DNA of 64,000 nucleotides from Maratus speciosus (taxonomy: Eukaryota; Arthropoda; Arachnida; Araneae; Salticidae): NCBI GenBank assembly GCA_963932465.1, contig OZ010792.1, forward strand, positions 281,897,836-281,961,835, written 5' to 3'. Below the pieces are notes generated by a model. The model searched no databases, was not told where the DNA came from, and saw only the letters and a list, made by a program, of their open reading frames with translations. A program made the translations under genes and the position numbers. How positions within the stretch are numbered: the first letter of the stretch is position 1; each line of letters begins with the position of its first letter. Positions 1-10,918 of this stretch are shown here, piece after piece.

Positions 1-402
1 GGAGGAAAACCCGGGAAAACCAGTACTACTAGTACCAGCAGTCAATATTTATCGCATTTTCGCATCAATCGCTTATCTCTGATTCGCTGAAATGTTGAAA
101 GGTGGGAGGAAAAGTTGCGGCTAGGACAGACTTTTTTGAGATGCGGATAAAAAGTTGGGGATATTGCTGTTTGCTATCACACTGGGTGTCGAGACAACAT
201 TTCGCGAAAAGTTGGAGGAAATGAAGAGTTGGCTCAAAAATTGCTCGAAAAGTTGGTGAATCTGATAGCGGCTTAAATGAATCATATGACAGCCTTATGT
301 GCTCGTTAGAGATAACCCGGATAATTACTTTATGTACACAAATATACTCTATCTCTACACTATGTACAAGGGACAAAAAATAGCTGTTTGAAGAAAAACC
401 TA
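1..402. other. Unassigned flank
   Basis: No gene, TIR or tandem structure recognised. A short phrase, AAAAGTTGG, recurs several times. A 103-codon frame on the minus strand has no recognisable motif and is not called. Confidence 0.4.
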
Positions 403-1311
403 ATTGAGCTAAGTCCCTCCCCCCTCCCCGGAAATAATATTTGTTACACTGTAATTATTCCATGAATGTAGAATATAAAAACTTTTCCCGGGTGAAAGGG
501 GGGGGGGGATCAAAATGATATCGTGGTTTCCTCTAGATTCAGAGGTTAATCGGACCCTGCTCCCGTTCCTCCTCCTACATGAGGGAGCTGCCGCTTCCAC
601 ACCCCAAGTTGCCCCCGGGTTCCCGGTTATGAAAAGGTTTTTTTTTTTACCCGGGAATAATATTTGTTACACTGTAAGTATTCTATGAATGTAGAATTTA
701 AAAACTTTTCCCGGGTGAAAGGGGGGGGGGGAGGGACCAAAATGATACCGTACTTCCTCTAGATTCAGAAGTTAATCGGACCCTGCTCCCGTTCCTCCTC
801 CTACATGAGGGAGCTGCCGCTTCCACACCCCAAGTTGCCGCCGGGTTCCCGGTTATGAAAAGGGTTTTTTTTTACCCGGAAATAATATTTGTTACACTGT
901 AATTATTCCATGAATGTAGAATTTAAAAACTTTTCCCGGGTGAAAGGGGGGGGAGGGACCAAAATGATACCGTACTTCCTCTAGATTCAGAGGTTAATCG
1001 GACCCTGCTCCCGTTCCTCCTCCTACATGAGGGAGCTGCCGCTTCCACACCCCAAGTTGCCCCGGGTTCCCGGTTATGAAAAGGGTTTTTTTTTACCCGG
1101 AAATAATATTTGTTACACTGTAATTATTCCATGAATGTAGAATTTAAAAACTTTTCCCGGGTAAAAGGGGACCCCAAAATGATACCGTGGTTTCCTCTAG
1201 ATTCAGAGGTTAATCGGACCCTGTTCCCGTCCCTCTTCCTACATGAGGGAGCTGCCACCCCCACACCCCAAGTTGCCCCCAAGTGTAAAAAGGGTTATTT
1301 TTTTTTTAAAT
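403..1311. repeat. Tandem repeat, four units of about 222-225 bp
   Basis: Four head-to-tail copies begin near 428, 650, 875 and 1096. Each starts with a CCCGG-AATAATATTTG phrase, then a stretch ending in CTTTTCCCGGGT, a G-run of variable length (the fourth copy has only a short one), a TCTAGATTCAGAGGTTAATC phrase, a C-rich CCTCCTACATGAGG stretch and a T-run before the next CCCGG. Copies are highly similar, so amplification is fairly recent. The short open frames inside are periodic by-products of the repeat. The family is not recognised. Confidence 0.9.
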
Positions 1312-1386
1312 AAATTCTCTTAGGTTTTCTTATATTGCAACTATAGAATGTTAATATTAAACATGGTAAATTCAACTCAAAAGTTC

Positions 1387-3182
1387 TAGAGCTCCTACGT
1401 TAGAGAGAGATTGGACATTGAAGAAATGTCCGCCATTTTCGTTACAAAGTAGATGGAACGCCGAACAACGCAATGCATTTTCATCAGCGTCTAACACTTT
1501 TTATTCTATTAAAATTATGAAAATTGTACTTTATATGCCTTCAAAGAGCCTTTCAGAGCATAAATATGAGCACATTTGCATTTTAATGAGTAAGAATTCC
1601 CAGAAAATGCATTTTTTTACTAATTAAAATAGTGGGCAAAGGTAGATTGGGCATGTAAGAACTTTATTTTAATTTCACAATATTCGAGAAAATAATTTTT
1701 AACGATTATCAGATAGAAAATGAACTATAGAATTCATTTTTTTTAAAAAACTATCTATAATTTATTACGCATTTTAAAACAACAGTAATTATTATAATTT
1801 CACCATCTTCGCATTGATAATTTCAGAAACATTAAAATTTAAACACATCATATGCCACTCCTATTTAAGTATGTATGTGATTCAAAGTTAATTTAATATG
1901 TGCGCTGAAAATATTTTATGATAAGTTCCTACGTACTGATACTCCTCTTTGATATTCTTTTTAAATACGGAAGTCTTGTAAATATATAATATTAGAATGA
2001 GTATTGTTATCAAAACATTAAATGAAAATTTAGAAAAAAAGTTAAATAGAAGTACTGCTGTTAAAAGAAACAACAACAAAAAAAATATATGAAAAAGAAA
2101 TCGACAAATAAATCAAAATCCGATAACTAAGTAAAATCGCACTGCTGCGTAATGTAAAACAGCTGAGTAAAAAAAATGCATTTTCTAAAAATTCTTACTC
2201 ATTAAAATGGAAATATGTTTATATTTATGTTCCGAAAGACTCTTTGAAGGTATATAAAACGAAATTTTCATAATTTTAATAAAATAAAAAGTGTTACATG
2301 CTGATAAAAAATGCATTGCGTTGTACGACGTTCCATCTACTTTGTAACGGAAATGGCGGACATTTCTTCAATGTCCAATCAAGTGTTGCCAGATAGTCAA
2401 AAGTCTATTTCCCCAAAATTTCTGAAAATTTCCCCAAATCAGTGTTTTTTTCCGTAAAAGTCCCCAATTCAGTTTTTACTCAAAAAGGAAATTTTTAAAT
2501 TTTCAATTAACCACTATAAAAAATATTTAAGCTCAAAAATTTTCCCCAAATCAAGCATTTTTTTGAAAAAATTCCCCATTTACAAAAAACAAACTCTTAA
2601 ACTGGGCTGAATGCATATTCCGTAGCAACATTAAGAGAATGAGAGATATTTTGCAGTGACAAGTTATTTTATGTTTGTTTTTAAAAGTATTGTCTAACAA
2701 TGTTGGACTATTGTTACATTAGCCCCATAGCTTTAGATAGACAATCTCTTATCAATTGGGATTTGAATGAATCTGAGATGGTACGCTGTTTTAATTTTTT
2801 TTTTCATCCCTATACTGAAGTACATAATCCTAATGCAAAGTATTTTCGCTGTATCAATCGATGTGCTTTTGCATATCATAAGAGAAAAATATCTGCTTTC
2901 CACATATTTAAATTAAAATTTTTTTAAAGTACGGTGAAAGAATTTTTTGTTAAAGTCCTGCAGATTTAGTCACATGCAGGTTTAAGCTGCTTAAGACTTT
3001 AGAGTCTCATGCATCTGTAATATGTGTAAACTGTAATGTAGTATACAATGAACACGACAACATCCAAGAGAATAATTATTGATATTTCCGATTTCTGGAT
3101 TGTATTTTCGTTTTCCAAATCAAAATTGAGTTGAGACAGATCCAGTTTTTTTACAGGACTAAAAGAAATCTTTACAGAAAAT

Positions 3183-3218
<36 letters not shown>

Positions 3219-3375
3219 CGAGTTTTTCCCCAAAATATTTGTAGTCCCCAAAAGTTTCCCCACGAACTACTTGTCCCCAAAAAATTCCCCTAGAGGTTCA
3301 AAATTCCCCAAAATGGGGACAAAATCCCCAATCTGGCAACACTGTGTCCAATCGCCCTCTAATGTAGGATCTCTA
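1387..3375. mobile_element. TA-flanked inverted-repeat DNA element (Tc1/mariner-like size class), interrupted
   Basis: The arm from about 1389 to 1627 is the reverse complement of 2165-2380 continued at 3354-3373. Both ends carry TAGAG(A/C)TCCTAC and then a TTAGAG stretch, and both lie at a TA dinucleotide (1387-1388 and 3374-3375), consistent with TA target duplication. Without the 964-bp insertion and its 9-bp duplication the element is about 1.0 kb with arms near 240 bp. No transposase frame is present, so it is non-autonomous. Assignment to Tc1/mariner rests only on the TA site. Confidence 0.75.
2381..3344. mobile_element. Non-autonomous DNA transposon nested in a TIR, 9-bp target duplication
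   Basis: The right end reads ATCTGGCAACACTG and the left AAGTGTTGCCAGAT, a 14-bp TIR with one C-to-A change at the left tip. Identical 9-bp repeats TGTCCAATC flank it at 2372-2380 and 3345-3353, and removing the insert restores the arm of the surrounding element. CAGTGTTGCCA tips resemble hAT ends, but hAT normally duplicates 8 bp, so a Mutator-like origin (9 bp) is also possible. Inside are many CCCCAAA runs, a poly-A tract and no recognisable protein. Confidence 0.8.
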
Positions 3376-4729
3376 AAAAGTTCTACCCTGTAGCGCCACC
3401 TAGCTGAATATTGCAGAATTATTAATCTTTCACAGCTTGATCCTCTTTTTTCGAAGCGTTCTCACCCATGAACAGCCAAGTCACAATTGTTTAATACATC
3501 AAACTAAAAAATACAGTTTCCTACTTTAATATATGTATAATAACTTAGTGTAAATGAATTTAATAAACGCTTCGTATTTCTTAAAACACAAATGCACGGA
3601 AAAACCCTAAATTTCAGGGCGCAAAGTATTTTTATTTCTTAATATAAAAATTCTGATTATATGTCGTAGTGCAATTGATAAGAAACTAAAATATAAATAT
3701 ATATATATGCTTTTTTAAATCTGATACATTAAAATTTTTTTTAAAAAAATGGATTACGTCTATAAAATTAATGTGTCTCAAAGTATGCACATTTATAATT
3801 TTAAAAAAAAGTAAAAATAGTGAAAACCTCTTTTATAAGCATTGAATGGTTATCTTGAAAATATCACCCAATTCTTTTAATGCATGTTTTTTCCTCAAAA
3901 AATTCCATTACAATACATCAATTTGGCGAGAGCAACGAACTCGATTATGCAAAAATTCACTACTTTTTTATACTGCTTAAGCATATGAATTTATTAAAAA
4001 ATATTTTACTATAATTTTTGTTCTGTATATTTTTTAATAAAAAAACGTATTTTTTATTTATTTATTTTATTATTTATAATTTATTTTCTACTTTTAAGTT
4101 TTTAAAATGTTTCACTGTAGCAGTTTCATAGCGCTATGGCATATTTTGGCGAGCATTTATTGGGGCATAATTAAATCCAAAGTTTTTTCAAATCCCATAT
4201 TACGAGTTACAGATAATATTTGGCGATTTATATCCTTTGGCGGGGTAGTTGAAAAATGGCTTAAAATGAACGTATTAATTTATAATTAAGTTGTAAAAAT
4301 ATTAAAACGTTGTAATGTCATCAGAAACACACATCTGTTCATATTTTTTATAATTCTAGCATATCAAGAAGTCTGTTAAAAATCGATTACAAAGTTTCGT
4401 TTTTACATACAAAAGCCCGTTTGAGTTAAATAAACGTGCGTAAAAAAATACTGTTTATTTGCCGTGGTATTATTTATGGAACTATGAAATATAAAACAAA
4501 ACTCATTAAGGAGGCACAGAACCTTTGAGTTTGTCGAAACGAAATAAAACATCGCCTTTTTTAAAGTATCAAAACGCAAATAATATGCAATTAAGATCTT
4601 TTCTCCCCTTTCTGCCTGAAGTATATATTTCTAACTATATTGTCCAGGAAAATAAATGTTGTATATACAAAAATAATATTTAAATTTTTAATTTAAAAAT
4701 TCATCTCTTTAATGCGTAAATTGAAATCA
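3376..4729. other. AT-rich stretch without recognised feature
   Basis: No coding frame, TIR or tandem repeat could be supported. A sequence near 3392-3404 reads, on the minus strand, AGCTAGGTGGCGC and is treated under findings as a CTCF-like core. The rest is AT-rich, with short homopolymers and an AT microsatellite near 3700. Confidence 0.4.
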
Positions 4730-4847
4730 TTAAGGGGGCTGGTCACCCACCTTCCGATTTCCCTTCACTAATGTAAAGTGTATGGGCATTTGATGCATTC
4801 TGGTATATTTAAAATATCTCCTCGGGAAATTACTATTTTAACTTCTG

Positions 4848-4853
4848 TTTTTT

Positions 4854-4888
<35 letters not shown>

Positions 4889-4895
4889 TGTGTGT
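4848..4895. repeat. T-run followed by a (GT)n microsatellite
   Basis: A T-run of nearly 30 bases is followed directly by about ten GT units. The GT tract is the landing site of the element at 4896-6308. Confidence 0.95.
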
Positions 4896-6308
4896 TAGAG
4901 GTCTGCACGGGCTGGAATTTCCAGGCCCGGGCCCGGCCCGGCCCGAACGAAAGCTATCTAGGCCCGGCCCGGCCCGGTGTAAAAATTGGAAGTTCGGCCC
5001 GAGCCCGGCCCGGCCCGTTTGCATTTTTACAGTTCTCGGCCCGGCCCGGTCCGGCCCGTACAAAAATCAGTGAAAACAGGCCCGGCCCGGCCCGACAGAA
5101 TATCTACAAATAAAAAAAAAATCCGTTTTTTCTCAACATACAATTACGATTCTTTTAATGAATACTACATACATATTTATGGGAACATTTTGCAGTAAAT
5201 TTTACATTACTATGATGTTCGCAAAACAGAAAACACACAATAGTAAACATTAACGATTACTTACTGTGTTTTAGCCATCGTGTCTACAGACATTTCAAAA
5301 TGGAAATAAGGATTCATTAAAAGATCAATGTTGTTCATCAGAATAAAGGATTAAAAACATGATAACTTTTGAAGCTATATAATAAAAAGTAGATTTGTGA
5401 AAATATTTCATTTTTAAGGCTTTTCTCAAATCCAAAGGAGCTACATTTCGACACATTTATGAATTCTTTTCTTTTCGAAAACGCGTAAGATTGGCAGGTA
5501 TTCTTATTCAGAAGTTATGTAAATGTCGTTTTTTTACATAGATAAAAACAATATATCTTTCTGAAAATACTGTCAAAGTTAGCGTTTCGAATCGAATTTC
5601 CGGAAGCGATGGCACAGGAAAGAAGAAAAACGTACAGTCACGTGACAGGAATCTGTTATCTCTGTAAGTAATTTATCAAATATGGAAAAAGCTATTCGTT
5701 TCCAAATGCCTTCAATAGGCAGGCCTGTCAATTTTATGCCTTTATAGTTAAAAATTTTGTCAGACAATGTGTCTGAAAGCTTCGCCTTGTTGAGCAGTGA
5801 ATATGAGAACCACTTTAAGGTATATTTCCAAAGATACTGTTAAGAGAAGTTCATTATCACTATTAATACTACAAAACACAATGACTGTTCTACACATCCT
5901 GAGATCGATTAAGACCAGTTCTGTCCCGGCACGAGTCTGCTGAAAAAAAATTAAACTCGGAATTAGACATCTTGCAACTGTAGGATGCCGATCTCTACGA
6001 TGGACATGTTACATTCTGTATTGATGTTGTTAAACTCGCATCGGCTCGTGACGCATATTTATACTTCTCGAGAAAATCATATTCATTGAAAATGGCTCGA
6101 ATTTTATCTGCTTCTCTTAAATTCTTATATCGGGCCGATAGGCCCGATTAATTTTTTTGTCGGCCCGGCCCGTTGAAAAAATTGTCCTAATTCTGCCGGC
6201 CCGGCCCGGCCCGTTTGAAAATTCGCCTTCATTCCGCCGGCCCGGCCCGGCCCGCGGACCGGGCCGGGTACGGGCCTCGGGCCAAGCCCGGGCCCGTGCA
6301 GACCTCTA
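4896..6308. mobile_element. GC-rich TIR element with GGCCCG subterminal repeats
   Basis: Both ends carry TAGAGGTCTGCACGGGC (left) and its reverse complement (right). Next to each end are many copies of GGCCCGGCCCG, making the two arms (4910-5095 and 6130-6300) the most GC-rich DNA in the window. GTGTGTGT on both sides could be an 8-bp duplication, as expected for hAT, but it lies in a GT microsatellite and a TA duplication is equally compatible. The interior (5100-6120) is AT-rich and holds only short frames. The GC-arm frames reading GPARP-like peptides are repeat artefacts. Confidence 0.75.
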
Positions 6309-7138
6309 GTGTGTGTGTCCATACTTCCTAAAAGATGTCTCTTTTTTTCTTAGTTCTCAAAATATTTCTAAAGTATAGACTTAATTTTATATGAAGTGTT
6401 AAAATCTTACTTACCAGTTCGCCCGCTTTTAACCCATTTTAGGCCAAGCATAGAATTTTTAAAAAATGTGGTATTATTTTCATTGAAATATGCTTAAATT
6501 ACATTCATTGAGACAAAAAAAAAAAGTTTCGTGCATACAAAATAATATTTTATTTGAGAAATAAAATGCATTCGGCATTTTCATGCATTCGGTGAATGGT
6601 GCGCTAATGCACCATTAAATTTAAAATTAATAATTTTTTTAAATTTTTTATGACATTTGGTTTATTACTATTATATTTACAGAAATTAAAACTTTAATCC
6701 ATTATAAAACATATGATTAATCTCAAATGAAATAATTACACATTTTCAAAAAGTCGAATTTGTCAATAACCGTTTCAATTTTAAAAGACTAGCGTATTTT
6801 GAAAATTTCTCAACAGAAAGTGTTTACTCCAATTGAATTACTGATATTTTATAGATGTCTCCAGAACCCTTAAAAATAGCAGAAAAATAAAATTAGTGAA
6901 AAATATTCGTCACAGTGTTAAAAAAATATATATTTATTGAAATGGTGCGTTTACGCACCTTTGGCCGAAAATGAGTTAACACAAAAAATATTAAATTCAG
7001 CATAAATTTTATAAATATTTTGAAAACTAAGAAAAAAAGAGACATCCTTTATGAAGAGTACACAGAAAAAAGATGTTAAAAATATGAATTTCCCGAGAAG
7101 ATATTTTAAATATACGAATGCATCAAAAATCCATAGAC

Positions 7139-7657
7139 TTAACCCTTAAATGCCTGATTTTTCAAAAATCATTGTAATAATGTTTTTCGGCTTTCATTTT
7201 TTAAATAAATCATGGGAAAAATACTTAAAAAAATCATATTTTGTTTTAAGTATGGTTTATGGCTAAAATACAGTTTGTTACTAATCGGCAATACTGGTCT
7301 GTAATTGAAAAAATAATTTTCCTTGATAAAATTCTATAATATTAAACACACAAGAATTTTAGGAACTATAATAAGAAATAAATTTTACTTGCTCACTGCA
7401 GAACTAAATAGGGTATTTCGCAAGCTTCCAAACAAAACAAAAAAGAACAAGTAGCAATAATTGAAAAAATAATCTATCTTTATTCTTAAACGGCACAACT
7501 GTTGCCATCTACATGTTGAAAATCGATTTAATAATATTTTTAGAATGTATTTTATTGGAAACATTAGGCATTATAGTTTCAATATTATTCTAATAAGTAT
7601 TTTAGAGCCTAAATTGGGTATGTTGCCGAAAAGCAACACCCGGCATTTAAGGGTTAA
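7139..7657. mobile_element. TTAA MITE, 519 bp, inserted in the TIR of a larger element
   Basis: Left end TTAACCCTTAAATGCC at 7139 and right end GGCATTTAAGGGTTAA at 7657 are perfect reverse complements over 16 bp. The uninterrupted opposite arm reads TAAA at the corresponding position, so the insertion site is visible. CCCT tips next to TTAA are typical of piggyBac-type ends. No coding capacity. Confidence 0.85.
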
Positions 7658-7701
7658 CATTACGGAGGAGAATCCCGAAGCTGAGTGACCAGCCCCCTTA
7701 A

Positions 7702-9217
7702 GTGCTGCGGGCATGATAAAGCTCTAAACTATACATATAGAAAACATTTTTTTAACAAAATAGAATCATAACACACCTGTTTTTAAATTAAAACCAAAAT
7801 GTACACAAAAAGTTTTGTTTAAAATTTAATTTTAGCACAAAATAAAAAACAAATAAAAAATTTCAAAAAAGTTTTCAAAATTTTCAAGTGCAAAAAAATA
7901 AATAACCAAAAGATGTATTTTTTATTATTATTATTATTTTAGCATGTAGACTATAGAGAAACGCATATTTGGTTTAATTTTTTAAAACTGTAGTTTGCAT
8001 ATAGTTTGAAAGTAACAGGGCGCACAAACTTCAAATTTACTAATTTGAGAAAACGCGTTTTAAAGTTTCAGTATCTACGGACTTTATACTATAGTCATGG
8101 TTTATAAATGAGAAATGAAAAAAAAATCGGAATAAAACAGAAACGGAAAACTGACTTTTCGAAAATTTAAAGGCCCCCTCAATTTGAACGTCTCCTGCCT
8201 TTATTAACCAACAAAAGAAAAAAAAATCTAATGAAACCAACAATTAAAACAGTCTCGGCACGTGTCTCTAGAAAAGTCATTAACCTTATTTTTTTTAGGG
8301 CTTTACTCCCCCCCCCCTTCTTACTAACTAATGATTTTATTCGATTTCTGATAAACTCTTTTTTTTTTTTTTTTTTTTTGCCGATGGAAATGTGGACCAC
8401 ACCTGTGGCTTTTGCCCTTGAACCGATCCTATTTTTGACATAACCGTGGCTATAAAAAAAGACTGTAGCAAGTAGCAACATGCGTGAGGAAGAGCAAGAA
8501 AGTATTTGCAATCAAACAGTAAAAATTCTGATGAAAGAAGGCGTACAGTCATACGGTTAATTTAGGATAAGCGTGACACGTGACACGTCGCGTGTCACCT
8601 TTGTATTTTATTTTGGTTTGTTTCTAATAAAAAAAAAAAAATCGTATTAGACGTATTTTTTCATATGGAAGAATTGATATACTCTTTTAGGGTCAAGTAA
8701 TTATGTTGCTACATGCTGCTCACAGAGAATAATGTGTTTGATTTCTTATGTGTGACTCACACCGCTCTCGCAAAATAGATAAATAAATAAAATAAAATAA
8801 AATAAAATAAAATAAAAATCTAATATTACAAGAAACTGAAAAACAGAATGTGCGGGGTTCGTGCGGTGAGTTGCAAATTTACTGTTTTATGTAAATAAAA
8901 AATGTGTTTGCACACCATATGGATTATGGATAAAAAGGGGAAAAAAACCCTACTGATTTGGGAAAGAGGATATCCACTACACAGATAAAATCTAAAATTA
9001 GAAACTGACAGAAGATTTTAGTGACTTACTGTTCTCCCTTTTTAGGGATGAGGGAAGCCATTTTCGGCTCAAACGCCATCTTTTTTCCTCATTCCGCTGA
9101 AATGGGAATGTCTGAGGTGTGACACTATCGAATTTTCGAACAATTTCATTTGAAAATGAACAAACACATCTTTATTTTGTTTTTAGCATAAGTTATAAAA
9201 GTCAAATATTAAATATT
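7702..9217. other. AT-rich stretch with microsatellites
   Basis: Holds an (AAATA/AAAAT)n microsatellite at about 8778-8818, a C-run near 8310, a T-run near 8360-8380, and a short perfect palindrome around GTGACACG/CGTGTCAC at 8577-8599. Open frames here run through homopolymers. No gene or element boundary recognised. Confidence 0.5.
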
Positions 9218-9424
9218 AAAGACGTGAATTGTCACTTTGCTAACTAAGCGTAAATCAACAGAGTGAAAAAGCCGGGCACGGAATCGAACATTTTTTGGAC
9301 ATTTTTCACTCTGTTGGTTTACGCTTAGTTAGCAAAGTGATAATTCACGTCTTTAAATTCAATAATTTCGAGCGTAATTTCACTGCTGAAAAGTAGTTGA
9401 AAAATTAATTTAAAAAAAGGGGGG
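9218..9424. mobile_element. Small foldback repeat with a tRNA-like T-arm
   Basis: An inverted repeat of about 55 bp per arm (9219-9275 and 9300-9356, containing TTGCTAACTAAGCGTAAATC and its mirror) encloses GGAATCGAAC, which on the minus strand reads GTTCGATTCC, a Pol III B-box. TTAAATATT occurs on both sides (9209-9217 and 9425-9433) as a possible target duplication. It matches the family at 31907-32953: same hairpin words, and the same TTTC(G/A)AGCGTAATTTCACTGC tail. Confidence 0.7.
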
Positions 9425-9885
9425 TTAAATATTGTTTAAAAATTCTGGTACAAAATTTTGAAAAAAAAAATTAAGTGGTACATATAATATACCACCCTCT
9501 TTCGAAGGCTTAACTCTCTGATGCATGAATTGTTTCTACTAAATGTACGAAACTTATACTTTGCACTTAAAACTGATTACTAAGAACTGACAATCAAGGA
9601 TTTAATGGAGGGTATACGGTATACGGTGGCATACACCGTATACCTTCTGGATTTTTTAAAGAAACTCTGTATGCATTTCGTAGCTATAAGCGTATACTCT
9701 GCGTATACCTCAGCCTTTAGCTTATGCTTATACCCTCTGCCTATAGCGTGTACCATCTGGTTTTGTTACGATGACGTCACTGGTCATAATGCTGATTGTT
9801 TTTTGTCCCCCCCCCCCTCATCCTTTATTTGTTACAAAATTACAAAATAGACCCCATATGAGGATTTCAAGAATTAAAATATTAT
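9425..9885. other. No recognised gene; short GTATAC-rich patch
   Basis: From 9605 to 9760 the hexamer GTATAC and close variants recur in both orientations. A C-run lies near 9808-9818. Nothing else was recognised. Confidence 0.4.
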
Positions 9886-10445
9886 TACGAGGGAAAGTCA
9901 GTAAATAGGTCACAAACTGATATGAGAGGTCGGAAATTAGTAGTAAATTGTTTCCAAATATGCCAATAGGTGGCAGCATAATCCAACTATAAGATGTTAA
10001 TTTCGAATTTATGAGACAGCAGTTGTATAAAGAAGAGCAGGGTCTTTCAAAAGTTGTTGACGAAGAGCGAAGTGGTCGTCCATTTGAGACTGTGACAGAA
10101 GAATCAGCGCGGGAATTTGAGGAAATGGCTGCTATGCTGCCTATTGTTGTTTGCATTGTCAGCATGTCACCATTTCCTCAACCTTCCGCACTGATTCTTC
10201 TATCGCAATCTCAACTGGAGGCAAGCAAAGTTTATCTAGAAAACGGCTCTAACGATTTTGATGAAATTTTGTATTCTATCGTTTTCGGGCACAAGCATAC
10301 CATTGCACTTGATCGCATGTTTAAGAAAATTCAATTATTTGGTCATTTTGGGTCACAATGGGTCAGGGTCAAGCTAATTGATCCGATTTTTCAAAAGAAA
10401 CTCCAGATTAAAATTTCAAGTACAAAACTATATACTTCAATATGA
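9886..10445 (+). pseudogene. Degraded mariner-like transposon remnant
   Basis: At 9886 a TA is followed by CGAGGG, then AAGTCAGTAAATA, similar to the TACGAGGG tips of many mariner-family elements. From 10011 a frame opens whose residues around 10050-10085 read VVDEERSGRP and then TVTEES. That resembles the DNA-binding part of mariner transposases (typically DDERSGRPxxVTEE). After about 30 such residues similarity stops: 10098-10128 recurs inverted at 10170-10200, so the frame has been rearranged, and no catalytic DDD/DDE region follows. The 144-codon frame should not be read as a functional protein. No right TIR was found. Confidence 0.5.
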
Positions 10446-10728
10446 ATGAGGGTACATATGTTCATTTTTCAACATAAAAGATAAAATTGATATTAGAGGT
10501 AGAATTGTGGAGAATTTTTTCATAATTGTATTAAAATTTGGATTATTACTTTTTTTAATTTAGATTTCCGGCACGGGTTTAAGTATTTCGGGCTCGGATC
10601 GATTTCGAGTCGAAAAGTTTAGATTCGAATCGTGTTTCTGGTTGAAGTCATTTTCGGGTTCAGTCCTGGCGTAACCGGACGTTATTACTTTTTATTTTAG
10701 GTGTAAAAGAGCTATTCGTAATAGAACG

Positions 10729-10918
10729 GGAGCCGGCAGCATAAACGTACGAGTCAACAGCTAAAATCGGGTTTTCGGGTGTTTTCCACCAAGATATGAC
10801 TTGGCAGACCGATTGCGTTTTAATATGCGTATCAAGTTTTAACTAATTCTGGAATTTCAGCCGTTTTTCTCGATGCCGGAATTTCTCGATGAGGTTATTG
10901 TCTACGCTGCCGGCTCCC
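10729..10918. repeat. Short inverted repeat, possible small MITE
   Basis: GGGAGCCGGCAGC (10729-10741) and GCTGCCGGCTCCC (10906-10918) are exact inverted repeats with partial pairing inside them. No clear target duplication was found. Confidence 0.45.

Larger units (their letters stand above)
4730..7701. mobile_element. TTAA-flanked inverted-repeat element, 2972 bp, with nested insertions
   Basis: Ends are TTAA-GGGGGCTGGTCAC at 4730 and its reverse complement ending in TTAA at 7701. The arms pair over roughly 120 bp once the insertion at 7139-7657 is ignored: both arms then continue through a GATGCATTC phrase and a TATATTTAAAATATCT phrase. TTAA target use fits piggyBac-like or Kolobok-like elements, but the G-rich tip differs from the CCC-tipped TTAA elements elsewhere in the window. 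Between the arms lie a second, GC-rich element (4896-6308) and a further inverted pair at about 6333-6370 and 7011-7053. No transposase was found. Confidence 0.75.

Noticed and set aside
403..1311. LTR retrotransposon termini
   Set aside because: Four adjacent tandem units, no internal coding region, no TG...CA boundaries or primer-binding site seen.
4778..5113. Frames rich in Gly-Pro-Ala-Arg in several reading frames
   Set aside because: All arise from GGCCCG repeats in the element arm; every frame is open because of periodic GC repeats.
8577..8599. Regulatory palindrome GTGACACG/CGTGTCAC
   Set aside because: A single short palindrome without context; chance or microsatellite-like origin cannot be excluded.
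10011..10445. Intact 144-codon transposase
   Set aside because: Only about 30 residues look mariner-like; the remainder is a local inversion and unrelated sequence.
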